Shown: positions 53,897 to 63,229 of the stretch, piece after piece
Layout of the letters: every line of letters begins with the position of its first letter
Numbering within the stretch: position 1 is the stretch's first letter
Origin: Rhizobium sp. RU20A
GTDB taxonomy: Bacteria; Pseudomonadota; Alphaproteobacteria; Rhizobiales; Rhizobiaceae
Assembly: GCF_900155885.1 (NCBI RefSeq)
Contig: NZ_FTMB01000001.1
Coordinates: 496,001-560,000 of the forward strand
Length of the DNA: 64,000 nucleotides
Direction: 5' to 3'
Notes under the pieces: model-generated
What the model was told of the DNA's origin: nothing
The model's input: only the letters and a program-made list of their open reading frames with translations
Database searches by the model: none
Position numbers and translations under genes: made by a program

Positions 53897-54358
53897 TCAG
53901 CGGGTCGCCAATATGAGGAGGGCGGCCTCGCGGCTTCCGGTGCGCATCGCCAGACCGTCGAGGTTCTCCTTCCAGAAATCGTTGTCCTTCAGATATTCGT
54001 CCGCCTTGCGCTCGCCGAAACCTTTGCTGATGCGGGCCTTGGAGACCTGCTCGACCGGGCACCCACAAGCCAGCGCGCATATGGCAACCCCGCGCAGTTC
54101 AGCCGCCTGAAGATGTGCAAGACCCATGCCTCGAGCGTTGGCGGCGCTCTCCTTGATGACGGCCTTGGCGATGCCTTTGTCGCGGACATAGTCGGAGAGA
54201 CGCTTATAGATCGTCTGGAAAGCCTTCGGGCGATCGCCCTTCTCCAGCTTCCAGGACTCGTCTGCTACGACGACTATCGGGCCGTCATCAGGAACCTCGG
54301 CGTCGACTATGATCAGTCCGTCGCCTGAAACGTGCACACCCAGCCACCTGTCCGTCAC
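53897..54358 (-). CDS. RuvC/RNase H-like-fold protein coupled to the kinase
   Basis: A 153-residue protein. The order of acidic positions fits the RuvC-type RNase H fold: an N-terminal strand WLGVHVSGDGLIIVDAE, a middle AVIKESA strand, then AELRGVAICALACGCPVEQV and a final helix GSREAALLILATR. The first Asp of RuvC is not obvious (GVHVSGD), so catalysis is uncertain. It could be a Holliday-junction-like binding protein or a nuclease remnant. It is the first gene of a two-gene unit with the Ser/Thr kinase. Confidence 0.6.
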   Translation of the reverse strand: MTDRWLGVHVSGDGLIIVDAEVPDDGPIVVVADESWKLEKGDRPKAFQTIYKRLSDYVRDKGIAKAVIKESAANARGMGLAHLQAAELRGVAICALACGCPVEQVSKARISKGFGERKADEYLKDNDFWKENLDGLAMRTGSREAALLILATR

Positions 54359-54746
54359 TATCTTCCGAGTCCTTTAGGGCACCCGGAGAGACAACGCAGT
54401 CGCGAAACGCAGGGGTGCTTTAGTCGTTTGAAACTAGCGGGATAGTTGATGACGGGGACGATTCGGTCAAGGTGCGGCACGAAGCTGCTGGCGGCAGCAT
54501 ACAGCTATTTGCTCGTGCTTGCGGGTGCCCCGTTTTGATGGGCAGCGTCTTTCACGGAATTGCTATCGCCACGTCATTCGCTGGTTGCACTTCGTTAATT
54601 TTCGGCCCGTAAGAAAGTGCAACCTTAACTGTATATTTATGCAGTTTTTAATGATCGGCAGTGCTTGTTTCAATTTGCCGTTGGCTGTCATCAATGCTGT
54701 GTAAAGGTTCGGATCATCTCGTGACACAGGCTCTCTGCGTCGGCGC
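54359..54746. other. Gap between the kinase module and the copper block, with an inverted repeat
   Basis: About 390 bases without a supported gene. GGTTGCACTT (54583-54592) and AAGTGCAACC (54615-54624) form a perfect 10-bp inverted repeat with a 22-base spacer; the right arm is followed by an AT-rich stretch that could be a promoter for the penicillin-binding protein gene. It may be a module border. Confidence 0.45.
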
Positions 54747-56528
54747 ATGCTTCTCACAGGTCGGTTTGCAATGCTCTCATTCGTTGTGCGGCTCCGAAGC
54801 CGATCCCATTTCAGCCTGAAGAGCAGGGCGGGTGCGTCAGGAGCGCCGCTTGTGGGGGCAGGTGCGCGAAGGCGAAGTCAGGCCAGGCAGCGCGTCGGCA
54901 TCCTGATAGCCGGGTTCGCGGTCTGCTTCTCGGTCGTCGGAGGCCGCCTTGTCTGGTACGGGTTTGCCGAGCCGCTGACGACGGCATCGATCGGCAATCC
55001 TGCCATGGTTGCATCCCGTCCGGACATTCTGGACCGGAACGGAGAGCTACTGGCGACCGATCTCAACATGACCTCCCTATATGCGGATCCACGCAGGATC
55101 GTTGATCCCGACGAGGTCGTAGAGAAGCTCTCCTCGGTAATCCCCAACCTCGACTGGCGGGAGACGCATCAGAAGCTACGTTCGAAAACGGCGTTCCAGT
55201 GGCTGAAGCGGCAACTCACTCCCAGGCAGCAGGCAGAGATCCTGGCGCTGGGAATACCCGGCATTGGGTTTCGTCCTGAAAAGCGGCGCTTCTACCCCGG
55301 TGCCGAGACCGCATCCCACATCGTCGGCCACGTCAATATCGACAATCAGGGTCTCGCAGGTATGGAGCGCTACCTTGATCAGCAGGGTTTGGCCGATCTC
55401 CGCCAGCTCGGCATGACGAGCGGCGCGCCACTTGAACCCGTGCGCCTGTCGATCGACATCCGTGCACAGACCATCGTTCGCGATGTTGCCGCAAAGGCAA
55501 TGGAATCCTATCAAGCGGAAGCCGCCGGCGCGGCAATCATCGACGTGGAGACGGGCGAGGTTCTCGCGATGGCGTCGGTGCCAGACTACAATCCGAACGA
55601 GCCTTCCCGGATGCTTGCCGACGGCCGCATCGACAAGGAATACGAGAAAGGCTGGTTCAACCGGATGAGCAACGCGACCTTCGAGATGGGGTCGACGTTC
55701 AAAAGCTTCACCCTTGCCATGGGACTCGATGCTGGCAAGATCGACCTCAACACAGTCGTAGATGCTTCAAGACCAATCCGGATGGGCGGTTTCACCATCA
55801 AGGACTTCAAGGGCAAGAACAGGCCGCTTAGCATCCCTGAGGTCTTCCAGTACTCTTCGAACATCGGTACCGCGGCCGTCGCGGACAGGGTGGGCATCGA
55901 GGGCCACCAGGAATTCCTCACACGGCTGGGTCTGCTTTCGAAGATGGAGACCGAAATGCCGGGGGTGGCTACACCAACTCAGCCGCGCACCTGGAAGAAG
56001 ATCAACTCGGTGACGATCTCCTTCGGCCATGGAGTTGCGACCACACCACTTCAGACAGCGGTCGCGGCGGCCTCCCTCATCAACGGTGGAAAGCTGCTGC
56101 CACCGACATTTCTTCCCCGCGCTCCCGAGGCGGCCGCGGAGCTCGCGAAGACCGTGGTCAAGTCATCGACAAGCACCGACATGCGCTACCTGTTTTCGTG
56201 GAACGGTACCAAGGGATCCGGCCGAGCAGCGCAGGTCGAAGGATTCCGGGTAGGCGGGAAGACTGGAACTGCGGACAAGGTCATCAACGGGCGATACGCG
56301 AGCGATGTCAACTTCAATGCCTTCGTAGCGGCTTACCCGATGGACAAGCCGAAATACGTCGTGCTGAGCATCATCGATGCACCGAAGACCGGAGAGCATG
56401 GGGGGCGGACTGCGGCCTCCACCGCAGCTCCTATGGTCAAGCAGATCATCGCGCGCACCGCCCCATTGCTCGGGGTGCAGCCCAGCTTTGGATCAAGCGC
56501 GCAACCTTATCTGTTGGCGGACTACTGA
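54747..56528 (+). CDS. Class B penicillin-binding protein (PBP2/FtsI-type transpeptidase)
   Basis: This is a peptidoglycan DD-transpeptidase anchored in the inner membrane. The 593-residue protein has one transmembrane segment (about 49-68, GILIAGFAVCFSVVGGRLVWYG). A pedestal domain follows (RPDILDRNGELLATDL), and a transpeptidase with SxxK (MGSTFKSF), SxN (YSSNIGT) and KTGT (GGKTGTADK). It is complete. It is a likely extra copy beside the chromosomal ftsI, as no cell-division genes surround it. Its place at the head of a copper cluster suggests a copper-tolerant spare enzyme; this is inference. The start could be the second Met, nine codons on. Confidence 0.9.
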   Translation: MLLTGRFAMLSFVVRLRSRSHFSLKSRAGASGAPLVGAGARRRSQARQRVGILIAGFAVCFSVVGGRLVWYGFAEPLTTASIGNPAMVASRPDILDRNGELLATDLNMTSLYADPRRIVDPDEVVEKLSSVIPNLDWRETHQKLRSKTAFQWLKRQLTPRQQAEILALGIPGIGFRPEKRRFYPGAETASHIVGHVNIDNQGLAGMERYLDQQGLADLRQLGMTSGAPLEPVRLSIDIRAQTIVRDVAAKAMESYQAEAAGAAIIDVETGEVLAMASVPDYNPNEPSRMLADGRIDKEYEKGWFNRMSNATFEMGSTFKSFTLAMGLDAGKIDLNTVVDASRPIRMGGFTIKDFKGKNRPLSIPEVFQYSSNIGTAAVADRVGIEGHQEFLTRLGLLSKMETEMPGVATPTQPRTWKKINSVTISFGHGVATTPLQTAVAAASLINGGKLLPPTFLPRAPEAAAELAKTVVKSSTSTDMRYLFSWNGTKGSGRAAQVEGFRVGGKTGTADKVINGRYASDVNFNAFVAAYPMDKPKYVVLSIIDAPKTGEHGGRTAASTAAPMVKQIIARTAPLLGVQPSFGSSAQPYLLADY

Positions 56529-56579
56529 ATATCTCGTCCGGCACACGATGGCCGCCGCGCCGGACGATGCGCATCGGGC

Positions 56580-56765
56580 CTAGCGGGAGCGATCCTTGTG
56601 ATCGTGGCCGCCATGACGATGAAACAGGTGCATCAGCGGGCAGGCGAGCAATAGGAGATATGGTGCCAGACCCAGGGCATGCCCCCAGTGCTCGCGCAGA
56701 ATGAAGAAGGCAACGATGATGACGAGCGAGGCAGCCATCAGAAGCCATGTGCGAGACGAGTTCAT
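56580..56765 (-). CDS. DUF2933 small membrane protein
   Basis: A 61-residue protein with two hydrophobic segments ([17 protein letters not shown] and [15 protein letters not shown]) and a His-rich tail ([13 protein letters not shown]). DUF2933 proteins are regularly linked with copper ATPases and oxidases; the role is unknown but the His tail suggests metal contact. It overlaps the ATPase stop by four bases and is last in the copper operon. Confidence 0.85.
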   Translation of the reverse strand: MNSSRTWLLMAASLVIIVAFFILREHWGHALGLAPYLLLLACPLMHLFHRHGGHDHKDRSR

Positions 56766-58978
56766 AGATCGACGCTCCTCAGTCTGAGTGAGTTGGCGAT
56801 CACGCTGACCGATGACAGGGCCATTGCCGCGGCGGCAATGATTGGCGACAGAAGAAGCCCGAACGTCGGGTAGAGGGCACCCGCCGCGACTGGAATTCCG
56901 GCGGCGTTGTATATGAACGCGAAGAACAGGTTCTGGCGGATGTTCCGCATCGTCATCCGGCTCAACTGCCGGGCGCGGGCGATGCCCTGCAGGTCGCCCT
57001 TCAGAAGGGTCACCCCGGCGCTTTCGATCGCAACGTCGGTGCCTGTCCCCATGGCAATGCCGACATCCGCTGCCGCCAGTGCGGGAGCGTCGTTCACGCC
57101 GTCCCCGGCCATGGCGACGATGCGCCCCTCTTTCCGGAGTCGGGCGACGATCTTGCTCTTGTCCTCCGGCAGGACTTCGGCCTCGACTTCGGTAATGCCG
57201 AGCTTCCGCGCCACAGCCTCGGCGGTCGTCCGGTTGTCACCAGTCAGCATGACCACCCGAACGTTTTCATTCACCAGCGTCCTGACTGCGTCAGACGTGG
57301 TCGCCTTGATCGGATCTGCTATGGCGAACAGGCCTATCAGAACGTTGTCGGCCGCCGTGAAGATGACAGTCGCGCCTTCGCCGCGCAGTTCCTCGGCCGT
57401 CGATGCCATCGCTGACACATCGACACTGGCCTCCCCCATGATCCGGTGGCTGCCCAGGATCAGCTTCCTGCCTTCGACCGTGCCCGTCACACCCTTGCCC
57501 ACCGGGCTGTCGAAGTCCTGTGCGTCGCCGAGCGGGATTTTGCGCTCATTGGCCGCGTTTATGATCGCCAACGCCAGCGGGTGCTCGCTCGACCGCTCCA
57601 GGGTGGCAGCGAGCCTGAGAAGGTCCACTTCGGAAATGCCCTCGCGGGGCGCGATCGCGGTGACTTTAGGGTGGCCTTCGGTCAGGGTTCCGGTCTTGTC
57701 TACGACCAAGGTGTCAATCTTTTCGAAGCGTTCAAGAGCCTCGGCGTTCTTGATGAGCACGCCGAGCCTTGCGCCTCGGCCCACTCCCACCATGATGGAC
57801 ATCGGAGTTGCTAGACCCAGTGCACAGGGGCAGGCGATGATTAGGACCGCCACCGCCGCAATGAGGCCATGCGCAAACCGCGGCTCCGGCCCGACCAGCA
57901 TCCAGATAATGAAGGACAAGACGGCGACCGCGATCACCACGGGGACGAACCAGCCGGACACTTCGTCCGCAAGCCGCTGAATGGGAGCGCGGGACCGTTG
58001 CGCTTCAGCCACCATCCTGACGATCTGGGACAGCATGGTGTCGCGCCCGACCTTGCCTGCCTCCATGATGAAGCCGCCAGTCTGGTTCATGGTGCCGCCG
58101 ATCAGCTTGGCTCCGACCGCCTTGGTCACAGGCATCGACTCCCCCGTGATCATAGACTCATCGACGGAGCTTCGACCCTCAAGCAGTGTGCCGTCGACGG
58201 GCACTTTCTCCCCCGGACGTACCCGCAGCCTGTCTCCCACGGCGACCGCGTCAAGTCCGATGTCCTCGTCGGTTCCGTCTGTTTTCACGCGTCGCGCGAC
58301 TTTCGGTGCCAGATCAAGCAGCGCCCGGATTGCGCCACCCGTCTGCTCGCGCGCCCGAAGCTCGAGCACCTGGCCGAGCAGCACCAGAACCGTGATGACG
58401 GCGGCCGCCTCGAAATAGACCGCGACCGTACCCTCGGCCGAGCGCAGGCTTTCCGGAAACGCTCCTGGCAGGACCGTCCCGACGACGCTGTAGATCCACG
58501 CGACACCCGTACCCATCGCGATGAGGGTGAACATATTCAGATGGCGCGTCACCAGGGACTGCCAGCCGCGCTCGAAGAAAGGCCAGCCCGCCCATAGAAC
58601 GACGGGAGTGGCCAGAACCATCTGAATCCAGTTGGATGTCTGCGGCCCGAGCAGCATGTGCAGGTTCGTCAGGTGCCCGCCCATTTCCAACGCGAGGACG
58701 GGAAGCGCCAGCACGAGGCCGATCCAGAACCTGCGTCGCATGTCGATAAGTTCGGGGCTTGGGCCGGAAGCGATCGTCGGTGATTCCGGTTCGAGTGTCA
58801 TTCCGCAGATCGGGCAATTGCCTGGCCCGGTCTGCCTGACCTGTGGGTGCATCGGGCACGTGAAGATTGTTCCTTGCCCGGTGGGCGGCTGATGCCCCTT
58901 GAGAGGAACCACATTGCCCTTGTGGTGCCCATTCTCGCGATCGTGGTGGTGAGGATGTCCATAATGGTCGTGTGCCAT
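56762..58978 (-). CDS. Copper-translocating P1B-type ATPase
   Basis: This inner-membrane pump exports Cu(I) to the periplasm using ATP. The 738-residue protein has a His-rich N-terminus ([17 protein letters not shown]), a heavy-metal-binding YHS-like module ([20 protein letters not shown]) and eight predicted membrane helices. The ion site CPC is in [12 protein letters not shown], phosphorylation is at [12 protein letters not shown] and SEHPLA is in the N-domain. [13 protein letters not shown] and [16 protein letters not shown] match the Cu(I)-specific helices. AGGAGACCGAC puts the start at 58978, 13 bases after the oxidase stop. Confidence 0.95.
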   Translation of the reverse strand: MAHDHYGHPHHHDRENGHHKGNVVPLKGHQPPTGQGTIFTCPMHPQVRQTGPGNCPICGMTLEPESPTIASGPSPELIDMRRRFWIGLVLALPVLALEMGGHLTNLHMLLGPQTSNWIQMVLATPVVLWAGWPFFERGWQSLVTRHLNMFTLIAMGTGVAWIYSVVGTVLPGAFPESLRSAEGTVAVYFEAAAVITVLVLLGQVLELRAREQTGGAIRALLDLAPKVARRVKTDGTDEDIGLDAVAVGDRLRVRPGEKVPVDGTLLEGRSSVDESMITGESMPVTKAVGAKLIGGTMNQTGGFIMEAGKVGRDTMLSQIVRMVAEAQRSRAPIQRLADEVSGWFVPVVIAVAVLSFIIWMLVGPEPRFAHGLIAAVAVLIIACPCALGLATPMSIMVGVGRGARLGVLIKNAEALERFEKIDTLVVDKTGTLTEGHPKVTAIAPREGISEVDLLRLAATLERSSEHPLALAIINAANERKIPLGDAQDFDSPVGKGVTGTVEGRKLILGSHRIMGEASVDVSAMASTAEELRGEGATVIFTAADNVLIGLFAIADPIKATTSDAVRTLVNENVRVVMLTGDNRTTAEAVARKLGITEVEAEVLPEDKSKIVARLRKEGRIVAMAGDGVNDAPALAAADVGIAMGTGTDVAIESAGVTLLKGDLQGIARARQLSRMTMRNIRQNLFFAFIYNAAGIPVAAGALYPTFGLLLSPIIAAAAMALSSVSVIANSLRLRSVDL

Positions 58979-58991
58979 GTCGGTCTCCTGA

Positions 58992-60458
58992 TCAGATCGC
59001 GCCGTTGTAGGAAACATAGGTCATCATCCCCGTCGCCATGTGATACAGATGGTGGCAGTGCAGTGGCCAGTTGCCGGGATTGCCCGTATCGAACTCCACC
59101 GCGACCTCTGCCATCGGGGGCAGGAGGACGGTGTCCCGGACAGCCCCGCTGATATCACGGCCGTTGACGCGCAAGACCTGGAAGTGGTGCCCGTGCAGGT
59201 GCATGGGGTGCGCCATCATCGACATGTTCCGCATCGTCAGGCGAACTCGCTTGTCCTTGGAAACTTTCAGCGGTGCACCGGGCGATATGCTCCAAGTGTA
59301 TGCGGCCATGTCACCTCCCAGTGTCAGTGTGAACTGATGGTCGGGCACGCGCGGGAAAATAGGTCTCCTTGCACGGAGCTGCTGCTCGAGACCGAGATCG
59401 AGAACAGGCCCTGGGCCTGAAGAGGTGGTGCCGATCTTCGCGACAGTCGCGCCGCTGGTTGCGAGGACAATTCCGGTCTGCTCCGTCGCGCCTTCGCGGA
59501 GAGCGAGGATCGGATATGAACCGGAACCTGCTGGAAGCTCGAGCCGGATGTCCAGGCGCTGGCCCATTGAGATCGGGAAGCGGCTTCCCGCCACGGGCTC
59601 GACATCGATGCCGTCCACGGCGATCAGATTGCCGACGATCGCTCCCGTATCGACCGTGAATGCAGTGGCAGTCGCTCCGTTGATGATGCGAAGCCGAACG
59701 CGACCCCCTTTCTCGGTTCTGATGACCTCGGGATCGTCCAGCGTGCGGTCGTTGGCGAGATATGCGTCGTATTCGATGTCGTTCAGGTCTGGTGACGACA
59801 TCCCTTTCATCGGCATACTCATCGTCGACATGCCTGTCATCGGCATCTGGTGCCCCTGCATGTTCGTCATAGTCTGCATCATGTTCTGTTGGCCCGACTG
59901 CATCCCTCCGTGGCCGGAACTGCCGCCCTTCAAGGTTTCCAACAGCTCCTCGGGTGACTTGAAGGAAAAGTCATGTAGCAGGACCACGACTTCCTGTTCG
60001 TCCCGGCTTCTGTCTTCGGCCGTCTGGACGATGAGCGGTGCCGCAAGCAGGCTCTGCTCCTGAAGCGTATGGGCATGCATCCAGTGTGTGCCGCCGGGTC
60101 CGACAGGGAAGGTGTATTCCCGACTCTGTCCGGCAGGGAGCGGCGCGGCCGGATTTTCCGGTACGCCGTCCATGTCCCACGGCGGTGTCAAGCCGTGCCA
60201 ATGGATGAGCGTGTCCTCCTTGGACTCGTTGATAAGGCGGACATTGAAGTCCGAGCCTGCATCAAGGACCAGACCGGGCCTGCTGTTGCGGTCGGCCAGC
60301 CCGTAGACGGTGGCGGCCTTGCCGTTCACCTCCAGGGTTCTGGTTCCGATGATGAGATCCACGGCGGCGGGATTCGCAAACGCACTTCTGGAATTGAGGA
60401 TGGGAGAGACGGCTGCCGCCCCTGCGGCTAGCGTCTTCAGAAATTGGCGGCGATACAT
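58992..60458 (-). CDS. Periplasmic multicopper oxidase, CopA/CueO type
   Basis: It oxidises Cu(I) to the less toxic Cu(II) in the periplasm. The 488-residue enzyme has a Tat signal ([19 protein letters not shown]) and the four copper ligand blocks: [33 protein letters not shown] and [17 protein letters not shown] Met-rich segment (about 215-250, [18 protein letters not shown]) resembles the Cu(I) acquisition region of CueO/CopA. GAGG lies eight bases before the ATG at 60458. First gene of the operon oxidase-ATPase-DUF2933. Confidence 0.94.
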   Translation of the reverse strand: MYRRQFLKTLAAGAAAVSPILNSRSAFANPAAVDLIIGTRTLEVNGKAATVYGLADRNSRPGLVLDAGSDFNVRLINESKEDTLIHWHGLTPPWDMDGVPENPAAPLPAGQSREYTFPVGPGGTHWMHAHTLQEQSLLAAPLIVQTAEDRSRDEQEVVVLLHDFSFKSPEELLETLKGGSSGHGGMQSGQQNMMQTMTNMQGHQMPMTGMSTMSMPMKGMSSPDLNDIEYDAYLANDRTLDDPEVIRTEKGGRVRLRIINGATATAFTVDTGAIVGNLIAVDGIDVEPVAGSRFPISMGQRLDIRLELPAGSGSYPILALREGATEQTGIVLATSGATVAKIGTTSSGPGPVLDLGLEQQLRARRPIFPRVPDHQFTLTLGGDMAAYTWSISPGAPLKVSKDKRVRLTMRNMSMMAHPMHLHGHHFQVLRVNGRDISGAVRDTVLLPPMAEVAVEFDTGNPGNWPLHCHHLYHMATGMMTYVSYNGAI

Positions 60459-60532
60459 GATATGCCTCTTTGTCCTTGTCGGCATGCCGACATTGCTGAT
60501 GATGGTTTTCCGCTGGAAGGCGGACGGATTCA

Positions 60533-60886
60533 TCAGGCGGCGGACTGCGGGGGCTTAAGGGCAGGCGAAGGGGTAACCCCGGTCAGATGATCCTGCAGAT
60601 CCGAGGTTCGGGTGAGCAGCATCGACACGGACGACAACTCGGTAGGCGTGGGAAGGATAAGCAGACAAACGGCGCAGATTGTGCTGCAGCAAGCCTGATC
60701 GGCAAGCACGGTCTTCGTTTTCGAATGATGGTCGCCGCTATGCTGATGTCCGACGGAAACACTGGTCTCCGTAGAGCAGGTGTGATGAGCAGCGGCTTGG
60801 GAGGCGGGCGCGCTGAAGAGGACGGCGACGGCAACAATGACCACGCAAATCCTCAACATCAGCGGTGAAAGCTTCCGCAGGTTCAT
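60533..60886 (-). CDS. His/Cys-rich exported or membrane protein in copper cluster
   Basis: A 117-residue protein with an N-terminal signal or anchor (LRICVVIVAVAVLFSAPASQAAAHH) and a metal-binding-like stretch (HHTCSTETSVSVGHQHSGDHHS) followed by ACCSTICAVCLL. It resembles DUF2946-type copper-associated proteins only loosely. The start at 60886 (MNLRKLSPLM) is chosen over 60916. It lies 74 bases before the oxidase gene on the same strand and may be the first gene of that transcript. Confidence 0.68.
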   Translation of the reverse strand: MNLRKLSPLMLRICVVIVAVAVLFSAPASQAAAHHTCSTETSVSVGHQHSGDHHSKTKTVLADQACCSTICAVCLLILPTPTELSSVSMLLTRTSDLQDHLTGVTPSPALKPPQSAA

Positions 60887-60960
60887 CTTGTTCTGCCCAG
60901 TTTCGCACGGGAACAATCTACCGCGCTAGGATACGCTTGCGTTGATCTTCATCAAGTGGG

Positions 60961-60986
60961 TCGGAGATGCATCACGGCATCTCCGA
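60961..60986. repeat. Perfect 10-bp hairpin downstream of the glutaredoxin-MauE gene
   Basis: TCGGAGATGC and GCATCTCCGA are perfectly complementary around a six-base loop, 24 bases after the glutaredoxin-MauE stop codon on the minus strand. There is no T-run, so it may be a weak terminator or RNA-stabilising hairpin. Confidence 0.5.
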
Positions 60987-61009
60987 TTGGCATCAGCGGG
61001 CAGCACGGG

Positions 61010-61789
61010 TCACATTGCGTGGCCGCCAATGAAGCCCAGGGTGGCCGCCGCCATCCAGATGGCCATAGCGATCATCATCAGGTTCTCGGTGAGCGAGATG
61101 AAACCCAGCGGGACATTGCTGGATCCGCCCACGCATGCGCATTTCAGCTCCCGCTTGTCGATGTAGACGGCCTTGAAGACCGACACAGCGCCAATGGTGC
61201 CGATGAAAAGGGCGACGGGGATGGAGATCCAGTTGAGGGCGCCCGCCACCATGAGGATGCCCGCGAGGCCTTCCGCGTAAGGGTAGACGTAGCCATACGG
61301 AACCCACCGTTTCGCGAGCAGATCATAGTTCAGGAACATGGTGGCGAAGGTCTCGACGTTCTGAAGCTTCAGAAGCGCGAGCACGACCATCGAGAAGGCG
61401 ATGAACCATTCAGCCGCTCTCAGCGTGAAAGGATCGCCGCTGACCGCATAGCTTGTCGCCATCGCTGTCAGCGCGGTCATGGCAAAGAGCACGATGACTG
61501 GGCGGTAGGTCGTCGCCTTGGGATCGGCAACCTTCTTGCCGAGAAACCTGCGCAGGTCATCATGTCCGCCGACGCGCCTGCCGTCGATGAACACTTGCGG
61601 CGTGGTCGCGACATCGTGCTCCTTCTTGAACGCGTCGGTTTCCTCGCGCGTCTCCAGGTGATGGTCTTCGACCTCGTAGCCGTAACGCTCGAGCAGATAT
61701 TTGGCCTTCAAGCCGTAAGGGCAAGTATGGCCCGGCATCACCATGCGGTAGATGGCCGCTTTCTTCGTGTTCTGGACCTTGTCCAACAT
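61010..61789 (-). CDS. Glutaredoxin-MauE/DoxX-like membrane fusion protein
   Basis: A 259-residue fusion. Residues 1-85 are a glutaredoxin domain (MVMPGHTCPYGLKAKYLLERYGYEVE in two parts, CPYG active site with a single Cys; TTPQVFIDGRRVGGHDDL). Residues about 95-255 form four membrane helices of the MauE/DoxX type. CACVGG and Tyr/Pro loops lie between helices 3 and 4. It may supply electrons across the membrane or to a periplasmic metal protein. AAGGAGAAG precedes the ATG. It is divergent from a CueR-like gene with a shared operator, so copper-induced expression is likely. Confidence 0.82.
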   Translation of the reverse strand: MLDKVQNTKKAAIYRMVMPGHTCPYGLKAKYLLERYGYEVEDHHLETREETDAFKKEHDVATTPQVFIDGRRVGGHDDLRRFLGKKVADPKATTYRPVIVLFAMTALTAMATSYAVSGDPFTLRAAEWFIAFSMVVLALLKLQNVETFATMFLNYDLLAKRWVPYGYVYPYAEGLAGILMVAGALNWISIPVALFIGTIGAVSVFKAVYIDKRELKCACVGGSSNVPLGFISLTENLMMIAMAIWMAAATLGFIGGHAM

Positions 61790-61825
61790 TTCACTTCTCC
61801 TTTGTCTTGTGAAAACGTTGGCATG

Positions 61826-61857
61826 ACCATACGTTCCGTACCGTGGTACGGAGTCAA
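61826..61857 (-). promoter_or_regulatory. MerR/CueR-type promoter-operator
   Basis: On the minus strand TTGACT (-35, 61857-61852) and TATGGT (about -10, 61831-61826) are 20 bases apart, or 19 if GTATGG is taken. The spacer holds the perfect dyad CCGTACC-GT-GGTACGG (61836-61851). A long spacer with a central dyad is the mark of MerR-activated promoters. It faces the glutaredoxin-MauE gene. Confidence 0.78.
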
Positions 61858-61863
61858 CAGCCA

Positions 61864-62247
61864 ATGGACATGACGATTGGAAAACTTGCTGCGGCCGGAA
61901 ACGTCGGGGTAGAGACTATTCGCTTCTATCAGCGGCGAGGGCTGCTGACGACACCGAAGAAGCACGTGGGTGTTCGGCACTACGGGGAGGATGATCTCCG
62001 CCGCCTCATGTTCATCAGACAGGCGCAGACCGCGGGGTTCACGCTTGAGGAAATCAAGGAACTCATGGATCTCGATGCCGGAGACGATCGGGAAACTGCA
62101 CGAAGGCTCGCGAAAGTTCGGCTTGAGGCCCTCGAAGCCCGCATCGCGGAGCTGGATCAGGCGAGGATTGCGCTCAAGCGGCTCGTGGGGGAGTGCGCAT
62201 CCGGGAAGACCGGGCCATGCCCGATCCTGTCGTCGTTCGGTATCTGA
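61864..62247 (+). CDS. CueR-like MerR-family copper regulator
   Basis: A 127-residue regulator. The HTH (MTIGKLAAAGNVGVETIRFYQRRGL) and wing (GVRHYGEDDLRRLMFIRQAQTAGF) are standard. Near the C-terminus two Cys are eight residues apart (ECASGKTGPCPI), the spacing of the CueR monovalent-metal loop; mercury MerR uses nine and an extra Cys that is absent here. It probably senses Cu(I) and activates the divergent gene through the operator at 61836. The ATG at 61864 or 61870 may be used. Confidence 0.85.
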   Translation: MDMTIGKLAAAGNVGVETIRFYQRRGLLTTPKKHVGVRHYGEDDLRRLMFIRQAQTAGFTLEEIKELMDLDAGDDRETARRLAKVRLEALEARIAELDQARIALKRLVGECASGKTGPCPILSSFGI

Positions 62248-62257
62248 CGGGACGCGG

Positions 62258-62707
62258 TCACTTTGGTCTGACGGCGATGTAGACATAAGGCGCACCACCG
62301 TCCTTCGGTATCGCCATGACATCGTAGGATGCACCGGGATCAGTGCCCATGCCGAGGGATCCCTTCGGCATGCCTGCGACGGCCAGACCTGCGAGCGCTG
62401 GCTTTTCCGCGAGCAGTCGTTGTGCGGCTTCCAGAGGTACGTGGCCTTCGAGGAAGTATCCGTTCACGGTTGCGGTATGGCATCCATGGATCGAGCCAGG
62501 GATCCTGAGCTTGGCCTTGACTGCGTCCATGTCGTCCTCGTTCCTGATAACGACGGAAAAGCCAGCGTCTCCGAACGCAGACGCCCAGGCCTCGCAGCAG
62601 CCGCAGTATGGGTCCTTGTGGACGATCAGTTCCGGCATGCTGGCCGTCGCCGCGCCGGGGAGAAACGCCGCCGACGCTGCCATGCAGATGAACTCCCTGC
62701 GTTTCAT
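62258..62707 (-). CDS. DUF411 metal-binding protein
   Basis: A 149-residue exported protein of the DUF411 family, common in copper and silver resistance islands. It has a twin-arginine-like/Sec signal (MKRREFICMAASAAFLPGA) and a thioredoxin-like CGCC motif (HKDPYCGCCEAW), plus IPGSIHGCHTATVNGYFLEGHVP. It probably binds Cu in the periplasm. GAGGAAAGAGACA precedes the ATG. It is convergent with the CueR-like gene, ten bases from its stop. Confidence 0.88.
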   Translation of the reverse strand: MKRREFICMAASAAFLPGAATASMPELIVHKDPYCGCCEAWASAFGDAGFSVVIRNEDDMDAVKAKLRIPGSIHGCHTATVNGYFLEGHVPLEAAQRLLAEKPALAGLAVAGMPKGSLGMGTDPGASYDVMAIPKDGGAPYVYIAVRPK

Positions 62708-62819
62708 TGTCTCTTTCCTCTCCTTGCGCCTGAGCCGCACGACCCGCCAGCTACCAACGGAAAACTGTCGCGGACGCGTGCACTGTGGTATGCTCGACAT
62801 ATGGTACCGGGAGGTGCCC

Positions 62820-63185
62820 ATGTGCCACATCGGTATTTTCGTCGCAGCATTCGCCACCGTCGTCTCGGGCGCGCAGGCCCAGGAACGTCAGCCATTCCAC
62901 ATTGCCAGGTTTTCCGACAGCCGGACCATCAGTCTTGCCATAACGTCATCGATGAAGCCGGATGACAGGCAGTATGACTATGAGGTCGGAATCGGGCTCA
63001 CCGAGTTTTCGGCAAGCGGTGACAAGGTCTTCACAGACCATGGAGCGCATGCTGTGCGCGTCAGGTGCGAAACGCCGCGGGCCGTGAAGGTTGGTGGCTT
63101 CGTCCACCTCATGCCAGCGCCGCCGGGATCCGGTGACTGGATGCAGGATCTCTGGACGGTTCTCTGCCTGCAACCCACGTCATGA
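62820..63185 (+). CDS. Small exported protein of unknown function
   Basis: A 121-residue protein with a signal peptide (MCHIGIFVAAFATVVSGAQAQE) and a beta-rich mature part (YDYEVGIGLTEFSASG, HAVRVRCETPRAV, LWTVLCLQP) with two Cys that could pair. GGGAGGTGCCC sets the start. It is divergent from the DUF411 gene and so may share copper regulation. No family is recognised. Confidence 0.65.
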   Translation: MCHIGIFVAAFATVVSGAQAQERQPFHIARFSDSRTISLAITSSMKPDDRQYDYEVGIGLTEFSASGDKVFTDHGAHAVRVRCETPRAVKVGGFVHLMPAPPGSGDWMQDLWTVLCLQPTS

Positions 63186-63229
63186 GGTGGGTGGCCGCGC
63201 CTGCATCTGCAAGCGCGGCCGCCATCACA

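Noticed and set aside
61864-62247. Mercury-type MerR assignment for the copper-cluster regulator
   Set aside because: The two C-terminal Cys are eight residues apart and the third MerR Cys is missing; no mer genes are near.
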